From Polytrichum commune (taxonomy: Eukaryota > Streptophyta > Polytrichopsida > Polytrichales > Polytrichaceae): a stretch of 64,000 nucleotides of DNA. The notes beneath the pieces are model-generated. The model ran no database searches. It was given only the letters and a program-made list of their open reading frames with translations, and was not told the origin of the DNA. Each line of letters begins with the position of its first letter. Position 1 is the stretch's first letter. A program made the position numbers and the translations under genes. Positions 57,348 to 64,000 of the stretch are shown here, in pieces. The stretch spans positions 18,354,001-18,418,000 of the forward strand of contig OX485806.1 of NCBI GenBank assembly GCA_950295325.1, written 5' to 3'.

Positions 57348-59722
57348 TCATAAAATTATAGATTTAAATCTAAATTAACTTGAAAAGAAAGGTACCTTGA
57401 GGTACAGGAGAAGGCATGTGATCATAAGACCAGTACGTGCCATGCCAGCCTTGCAGTGAACTACAACAACATTCTCCAAGTCACCTTTCAGCCATGAGTA
57501 TGCACTCTGGCAGAAGGCAGCCATCAATTGCAGAGGAGGACAATTGTGATCGTCAAAGGGAAAACAGGCAACCTGCCATGATCACAAAGCAAAGCTTAAA
57601 AACTGCAACACTCATAGTTCCATTCTCTTTTCTAGTATGGCTCAAATGCAAATACAATACAACCCGTCATCCAGACTGGAGATGGACCAGCTGGAAACAC
57701 TACATCTAGAATTGTTGGTGAAAGGAACCACACTCCAATCCCAATAGTCTCAAGTAATTTTCTGCTGACTTGCAATCCACAATAATATCATCCTAAAGGG
57801 CACAGGTCAAGAGAAGTTCCGTCACCTACCTTTCCCTCAAAAAGGGAAGCATCATAAAGCCTCTCGGAGCAAAGATTGTAGACTTTGTACTTGCCCTGCA
57901 CAAATGTCACGTAGAATGGTGTCAAATAAAACTAAAGATGCAAATTGCAAGTGACCTTCATAGACATGATCGCCAGTACATGCTCACTTGATGTGCTGAA
58001 AGGGATACTCAATTTTACACAAGCATGAAGTACTTTGGTCCTCTTGATTGAAACATCAGAAAGTGGTGAGCTATTGGGCTACAAATAGCCAAAACAAACC
58101 ACTCTAGAATGATAAAGAAAAAATCCTATGAAACCAAAAAGAGGCAGTAAAATGTAGATGATACCTTATGGTTAGTTTCAAAAAACTTCATAACCTCCTC
58201 CATGTGATTGCGATAAAATCCCTGAAGTCAGCCAAACAAACCATGAGAGATATGATGCACAGAACCTTTGTAATGATGTCACTAGTATTGGTTGAAAAAA
58301 GTAGAAGGTAATGATTCAAGAGAATTAAAGAAAGAAAACACAACAATAGAGCCTGCAGCTGATCAATAACTACACAAGACATTATTCACACCAATAATTC
58401 TGGTCAATGGCAGCTTTTAATCCAAGTTGAATTTAGACTGAAACTTTGAGGAATACACACTAAGGTTCTGTACAATTGCAGGACAAACCTCACAATGCCT
58501 ATGGCTAATGATTTGAGAAGCAAGGCTAATCACCACTTTTGAATACTATTTTCACCAGCAGGTCGAGCTTCACTAAATCAACTTGCCTCGGTAATTGCGC
58601 ACGTTTGAAGAGATCGTTGTGATCTTCAAGAAGGTCTGCAAACAGCTACATGCCGTATTTGCAAAGTGCACTACAAAGAAAGCCATGACAAGGAGTGTTC
58701 ACATTAGAAGAGTACCTCTACATAACCAAGAAGACCGGAACTCATGTCACCCGCAGGGAAGCCCATAGCAATGATGTTCTCAGTAATGTATGCCATGTCG
58801 AGATCAAATCCTCCTTCCTGTCAAAGACCAGTGTTCCAACACTTCAGGTGTAGTGGAGGCTCAAAACTTGCAACAGATCCCATCAAAGTTTCATCAGCCT
58901 CTGCTCTTTTAAACCCAAAGACATCCATGTCTGGTACGACACTTAGAACATGCAACAGCAGAATCTGTCAAGTCAACTATGAGTAACACACAGCAAACCT
59001 AAACAGAAAGATATCCAAAGCCAGCAATTGCACATGTAATAAGGTATGGAACGAATCAGGCTATTGCAAACAAGGTTCTTCACAGGGCTATCAAAGTTGG
59101 GGAGCCTTGTTGTGGCTGGGTCACACCTTATAGTAAGACTAGAGAGAACTGTAACAAGATAGTGTTGTCTTCTCAAGACAAGAAAAAGAGCTACACTCTT
59201 AGGCTTGGAAGATTAGGTTACCTGATACCTTCGCTTGTTTTGTGAGACTAGATGGCGTGCCTTCAGCTGGACATTTCTGACAGCATTGCGCGAGGAATCT
59301 AGAAAGCCTTTGGTAAAGGTGCCAAACGCATTGGCCTCCTGCACGGGAACAGCTGTTGAAGTGCCCTCATTTGGGGTATCCACAACAGGTGACTTGGCCG
59401 GAACACGTTTACCAAATCCACTGGTAAGCAAACTGAATGGTGACATCTTAGCACCCTCACTACCTGAAGCTGATTCTGAGGATGTCGGTAACTTGAACCC
59501 TCTTGCCCATTGAGAGAAACCAGATGCCGGACTGGCTTTCCCAGGCACCTCCTCAGGTGTCCTCACGCCAGTAGTGTGAGAAAAGGAGGCAGATCGCTGG
59601 TTTGGGACACGTGAAGTGTTTTGATCTGGTGCAGATATATCAGAAGATGATCGGCCAATAGAAGAGGAGTTACTCTCCTTAGTGACCTCCACAGAAGGGT
59701 CAGTCTCCACTGCCTCTGCCAT
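54561..59722 (-). CDS. PTEN2: PTEN2-type phosphatidylinositol 3-phosphatase, 682 aa, 13 coding exons
   Basis: Exons on the minus strand: 59722-59222, 58817-58716, 58221-58165, 57895-57830, 57572-57396, 57084-56998, 56786-56722, 56524-56448, 56298-56252, 56028-55898, 55645-55576, 55440-55209, 54997-54561; phases close with no stop. Residues 1-167 are a Ser/Thr-rich N-terminal extension. The dual-specificity phosphatase domain follows (about 170-345) with P-loop HCKAGMARTG at 281-290 (Cys282 nucleophile, Arg288) and PFDDH upstream. A C2 domain (about 350-470; CPYWIRPAITISDHN, EDIWFSAPRKG, LPSPGFQVEVV) and a long acidic Ser-rich tail ending DDDDYDSDEDQQ complete it. The family removes the 3-phosphate of phosphoinositides and, in plants, binds phosphatidic acid. 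Length slightly exceeds the roughly 610 residues usual in Arabidopsis, mainly by the tails. The acceptor of exon 12 is weak but restores the expected sequence. Confidence 0.94.
57320..57347. repeat. (TA)n microsatellite in PTEN2 intron
   Basis: About 13 TA units preceded by a GTGTGT run, inside the intron between exons 5 and 6. Exposed to length polymorphism but outside coding sequence. Confidence 0.9.
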
Positions 59723-61380
59723 GTTGGAACAATAAAAACTACAAAACACCCTGATGGAACCACAGAAAAAAGACAATGACAACAAAAAGTCAGCAACAAA
59801 CAAGTCTCTTGAAAAACTTTCATGAGTGCAAAAAGTAAGGGTAGGTGAACATCTCTACAGAAGACGAAATTTACAATGAGAAGAAACATTTCTAAACATT
59901 GTCATGTTTGTACACCAAATTTCTGCCAGTTCTGCTTTGCTGGTGAACAAGAACCAGAAATAGGAAGCAACTTGCAGAGAGAATCACGACACTCAAAACA
60001 TTTGCAATCAAAAAGAAAGTGGCAGAGTCTAGGTCACAACTGAAGTTTCCCAAAAGCATGTAAAGTTTTCATGCACGGCAACGTCAAGTAAACACCCACA
60101 CAAGCTTACATACTGAATTCGGATTTTTCGGAGGCAAAATTGTCAGCCTTACCAGATGGTCTAATAGAACATTTATTATGGGTTCTCAACTTGCTCAAGC
60201 ATGAACTCGTCATGCCAGCTTATTACATTGCTCTCCTAGGAGCCAAAAGTCTTCAAAGACGATGGGGCCAAAATAACTATGTGATACATAAACACATTGA
60301 TCCATTCATTTAGGGCTTTCGTTGTGGTAGTTTCCACAAAAACATCATTACAAGAATGCGATTGCACATTTTTTCTTGAGAATTTGGTTGCAGCTTCCTA
60401 CTATCTGAATAGATGAATCTACGTAACCGGATAAGCCGGCATGGTAGCAGGATCTGCACATAATTTGCTCGAATTATGCTCTCCACACAAGCTCCTAAGA
60501 ATTTGTATCCCTTCTCTACCTCTTATCTCACCCTCAAATTACGATATGGAAGTTTCCGAGCAGAACAACGTCCATCAAATAACGAAGTGTAGAGCCGTCA
60601 CCAGACACTGTACCAATTAATTCACTTACAAAAAGGTGACTCGGATTGATGTCCGCAGAGGTATGATCACATGCTGGCTTTATGAACTTCATTTTTCCTC
60701 ATTCAAACAGCACAATGCAGACTGTTGACGACAGGCTTCCATTTTAAGCTAACTTCTGATTAGCTTAATCTAACACCTGGGCCAACTATCCCACTTACAT
60801 TTTGAAGTGGCTCTAGGGTATATCACAATCATATATCGCAGAACGAGGATGGTAACAAGAACTGCAGGAAGAAGGAGGCAATCGATAGCATCAGTGAACG
60901 CACGGAGAGCTACCAAGACTTCGTGCAAGATGGAACGATCGAATCAACAAAAACGGTACTCGCTATCTATTTGAAGCTAATAAAAAAAAAATACCTCCGA
61001 AGAAAAAAATCGATCCGCAATCTGCTCTACCCGCAATACAGATCCCACCTACGGTCGAGAAACAACGAACGCAGAACTCAGCATTGCTCCATAGCTTCTT
61101 CGTCAACCAGCTACGAGGGTTTCACACAACAAATGCAGCTATTTCTACCTCAATTATCAACCAAACTGCAACAGAAAGAGATCAATCGGTCGGGAATTAG
61201 ATCGCGGAGACAGAAAATTCAGGCAGAGCACGAAACAAATTGATGGCGCATGTGTAGAGATGGGAATTCGACGCACCAGAGGAGCTGAGTCCGCAGAGCG
61301 GGAGGGGAACAGAGAGCTCAAGTTAGGGCAGAAAGTCTCTTCCTCTCCATAATCATTAACTGCAGTTCCAAGGTGGTCAG
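59723..61380 (-). other. 5' UTR and long 5' UTR intron of PTEN2
   Basis: Upstream of the ATG on the minus strand is an acceptor (GGTTCCATCAG, ending at 59751). A donor GTGCGT starts at 61276 after an untranslated exon of about 100 nt. The 1.5-kb intron in between holds no recognised gene; the small frame at 60923-61243 is not supported. The transcription start, near 61380, is inferred from the change in composition only. Confidence 0.5.
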
Positions 61381-61439
61381 AAACTAACCCTAGGTTAGCT
61401 TGTGGGCCCCCTGGCCCTGGTGAATTTACACCTCAGCAT

Positions 61440-62530
61440 TCAAAGCTCTTTTCGCCCTAAATATCATGAGAACCCGGTCACTGGTAACTCCACTGTTTAT
61501 GGTATTTAGCGTCACTTACTATTTGGAGTTACTCCTAACTCTAACATTCTACTATGAATGAAATACAATAGTAAATAGGCACACTAAAGGTCTACTTTAG
61601 TGCAGCCCACACTATTCATCGTCGACCCACATTGATTGTTTTGGAACATGATAGTAAATAGGTCCACTAAATGTTTCATTTAATGCAGCCCACACTATTC
61701 ATCGTCGATAGACATTGAATGTCTTTGGAATAATTACAAAGAATGGTACAAAGAAAAGTTTGACAAAAGTTTCTTGTTCTTCATAAGAGGGACAGGTGAA
61801 GTGAAACATGTTGTGTCCAATCTTCGAGGATGTTTGTTAATCCGTAGATTTTTTTTTGGGAGCACGATTTGGACCTCTTATACTTACAGTATTTTGAAAT
61901 TGTACAATGTGAATTCAGATTATGATGTGACTTTTTGGTACATAACAATAGCGTGTTGTCACGCAAGGTTATCTTTATTGACACCCACGATATTAATTCA
62001 AAATGAGTTTGATGAAAATCTCATTTCATCCAATATAAAGAGAGAATGCGCAACTAGTATGAACATGCTATTATTGTTTAGGGGTTAAGGCGAGGTTTGC
62101 TGCAATGTGCTTAGCGTCACTTCGTTCCATTGGTTGTGTAGAAGTAGTATGTTACACTAAATATGACATTTAGTGTCACATGGTATTTTATGTCACATGG
62201 TAACTTTCCGGATGACACTTCTTATGAATAAGTGAACAAATAGTGTCATGGATGATGGATGAGTTCATCCCTTGGCCAAACCCCTACCTACTCTTGTGAG
62301 CAACTTGTGATGAAACATTGTCATGGATGATTGAAATTTGGATGAAACATCACTTGGTAGGTGACTGTAATTGCAACACTGTAAATCATTTTAAAAAATT
62401 AGAAGGAATGACAAATCATGTTGGGTTAACATTTAGTGTTGGTGACACTACATTGCATTAGTATTGAGCATGACAATTAGAATTGGTGACAGTAAATATC
62501 AAATTTAGAGTAGTAGGTTCCTCTATCCAT
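61440..62530. repeat. TTTAGTGT-rich repeat region with 83-bp duplication
   Basis: The start (about 61490, TTTATGGTATTTAGCGTCAC) resembles the terminal repeat at 23131, and a possible inverted partner lies near 62488-62515. An 83-bp direct duplication carries CAGCCCACACTATTCATCGT at 61602 and 61685. Several TTTAGTGT and ACACTAAA motifs follow at 62150-62470. The 104-codon frame at 61774-62088 has no recognisable domain. Confidence 0.4.
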
Positions 62531-63270
62531 GTTTAGGGTTACTCGGTTCTCTCTCTCCCCCAATATGTGTTTGCTAGGCAAAGCTAGGGTCACAAATGTG
62601 GCATTTGGTTGCATTCTTATCCTCTTGCATTGGAATCATTTTGTTGTGTCAAAAAGAAGAAGAAAAAGTTGTCTTGCAATCATTTAATGACAATTACAGA
62701 GGGTGTCATATGACATTTGATGCTATATCACATCTCATGAAGACCACTTCAAGTAACATGACACACCAAACCTAATGCCACACAAAATCAAATGTTTAGT
62801 GTAGTTTGGACTAGTGTTGTGTGAATACAACTTTTACATGTATGTATGTATGTGTGTATGTGTGTACTAGTGGATGAGGGTATTGAAAGAATTCTTAAAA
62901 TCCAATGCATGACAATCATGGTATTAGAAATATTCAAAAACGAGGGTCTAAAGACATATAGGTGATAGCATGGAATCTTGCAATGGTATGTGTGCAAATA
63001 TCAAGTGGGAACAAATATTGATATTCAAGAATGTGAAACCCTTGGGTCAAGTGATTTGTACCCATACATGTACCCTTATTGAGACCCGGATAGAACATGG
63101 ATGATTGCACGACATTAGTTTGAACACAATATTCATTAAAATGGGAGTTTTCCAGTGAATTGAGAGTTCATAAAGCAAATTATTAATCCAATAATGAAAT
63201 GAAAACCACTGGAAAGTTGTAGAGTACAAGTAAAAAAATAACATTTGATTTTCCGCCGTAAATTCCGCTA
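62531..63270. other. intergenic, no gene recognised
   Basis: A (TATG)n-like run lies at about 62838-62863. Small frames on the minus strand (62788-62997, 63047-63280) have no recognisable features. Confidence 0.35.
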
Positions 63271-63508
63271 TAGTTTCCATTAAAATGAGAGTATGTTAAG
63301 CTGGGAAATCGACTCATTTAGGTCGACTCAACCTAAATTGACTAACATAATTGTCCTCATTTAGGTCGACTCAACCTAAATTGACAACATAATGTCCTCA
63401 TTTAGGTCGACTCAACCCAAATTGACAAAATATTGTCCTCATTTAGGTTGACTCAACCTAAATGAGTCGATTTCCCAACTTAACATACTCTCATTTTAAT
63501 GGAAACTA
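63271..63508. repeat. composite palindrome with 41-43-bp tandem repeats
   Basis: Outer arms (63271-63324 and about 63457-63508) are inverted repeats starting TAGTTTCCATTAAAATGAGA. Between them are three units of 41-43 bp from CTCATTTAGGTCGACTCAAC, at 63313, 63356 and 63397, plus a partial fourth. Each unit contains its own small palindrome (ATTTAGGTCGACTCAACC with TAAAT). The whole can fold into a large branched hairpin. Non-coding. Confidence 0.82.
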
Positions 63509-64000
63509 CACGTCTGAAGTATAATCTAGTATTTATCAACCTAACATGACTTTTAGGTGTCCAAATGACCACTATTATTTTGAGAGGATCCCACTATCTC
63601 AAAATATTGAATATCGTGTTTTTGGACATTAAGGAACTTCAAACTTTCTTTGGTAATCTATTGTAGTCCGAGTTAAAAGGTATAGCAATGGGTGCAAGCA
63701 TGGTAAAGTGGACCAAAAAAATGCTCCGGTATACTAAAACCATCATTTTTTTGGTCAAAGGCCTAAAAGTAATGGCAAAGCATTGTTTAAATTGGACTTC
63801 TTTTCATGATGACCTTTGTTATTGTGTTGAATACTCAAATGTAGAAAATCAAGTTAAGATCTTCAATACTTATCATTAAAAGTGATGCTCGAAAGAAAAT
63901 GATTGAGTTTGGTTTTGGTTTTGGATGTAGATTTCATGACCTTAACTGTTTTGAAGTTGGAATTTTCTTTCATATTCCTTGAACTCATTATCTACTTGAG
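63509..64000. other. window end, no gene recognised
   Basis: A 63-codon frame (63688-63879) has no recognisable motif. Nothing else is supported before the window ends. Confidence 0.3.

Noticed and set aside
59723-59803. Upstream Met (59803) as the PTEN2 start
   Set aside because: The upstream codons fall across a good acceptor (GGTTCCATCAG), so they belong to an intron; ATG at 59722 gives the typical MAEA-type start.
1-64000. CRISPR arrays, bacterial operons, organelle inserts, tRNA or rRNA genes
   Set aside because: None could be recognised; the only tRNA-like sequence is the incomplete one at 35956.

Overview
This window reads as AT-rich nuclear DNA of a land plant. The two clear multi-exon genes are plant types, a SERINC/TMS membrane protein and a PTEN2-type phosphatase. 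Both have spliceosomal introns of roughly 70 to 900 bp, and the rest is dominated by old transposon debris and small inverted-repeat elements. The compact introns argue against a conifer, and a bryophyte or other seed-free plant seems most plausible, but that is inference. No bacterial operons, CRISPR arrays or convincing rRNA or tRNA genes were seen.

Layout. 1-31 kb holds no gene I can name. It contains a 484-bp PIF/Harbinger-type MITE (1002), a fold-back hairpin (1817), a GC-richer tandem array of about 290-bp units (5076-6482), a palindromic MITE (6852), a pogo-like element (12922), short CACTA-ended elements (15210, 18806, 20457, 23131), a Ty3/Gypsy integrase relic (21907) and two GC-richer islands with coding-like but unidentified sequence (24.3-25.5 kb and 27.8-28.6 kb). 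At 31.9 kb lies a single-exon gene for a secreted glycine-rich protein, with a minisatellite directly upstream.

32.9-43.0 kb is a transposon cluster. It holds a nearly perfect 338-bp fold-back, two copies of the 3' end of an unusual non-LTR retrotransposon (RNase H followed by a CCHC knuckle and a restriction-like endonuclease; 33.4 and 37.4 kb), and two inverted copies of a non-autonomous hAT-like element (35.5 and 40.3 kb). A second pogo-like copy (38.86 kb) is split by a 675-bp MITE whose empty site survives at 12.93 kb. A second copy of the 1-kb MITE lies at 42.6 kb. Target-site duplications support most of these boundaries.

43-61.4 kb is genic. SERINC (+ strand, 12 core coding exons, stop at 51187) and PTEN2 (- strand, 13 coding exons, 682 aa, start at 59722, with a long intron in its 5' UTR) converge tail to tail across about 3.4 kb. 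Their exon phases close exactly, so both appear intact. Both products act on or in lipid membranes, but nothing in the sequence shows that they work together. 61.4-64 kb is again repeat-rich and ends with a composite palindrome built on 41-43-bp tandem repeats.

The most unusual signal is the retrotransposon family at 33.4 and 37.4 kb. RNase H and a restriction-like endonuclease in one reading frame are not what the usual plant L1 or RTE LINEs carry.
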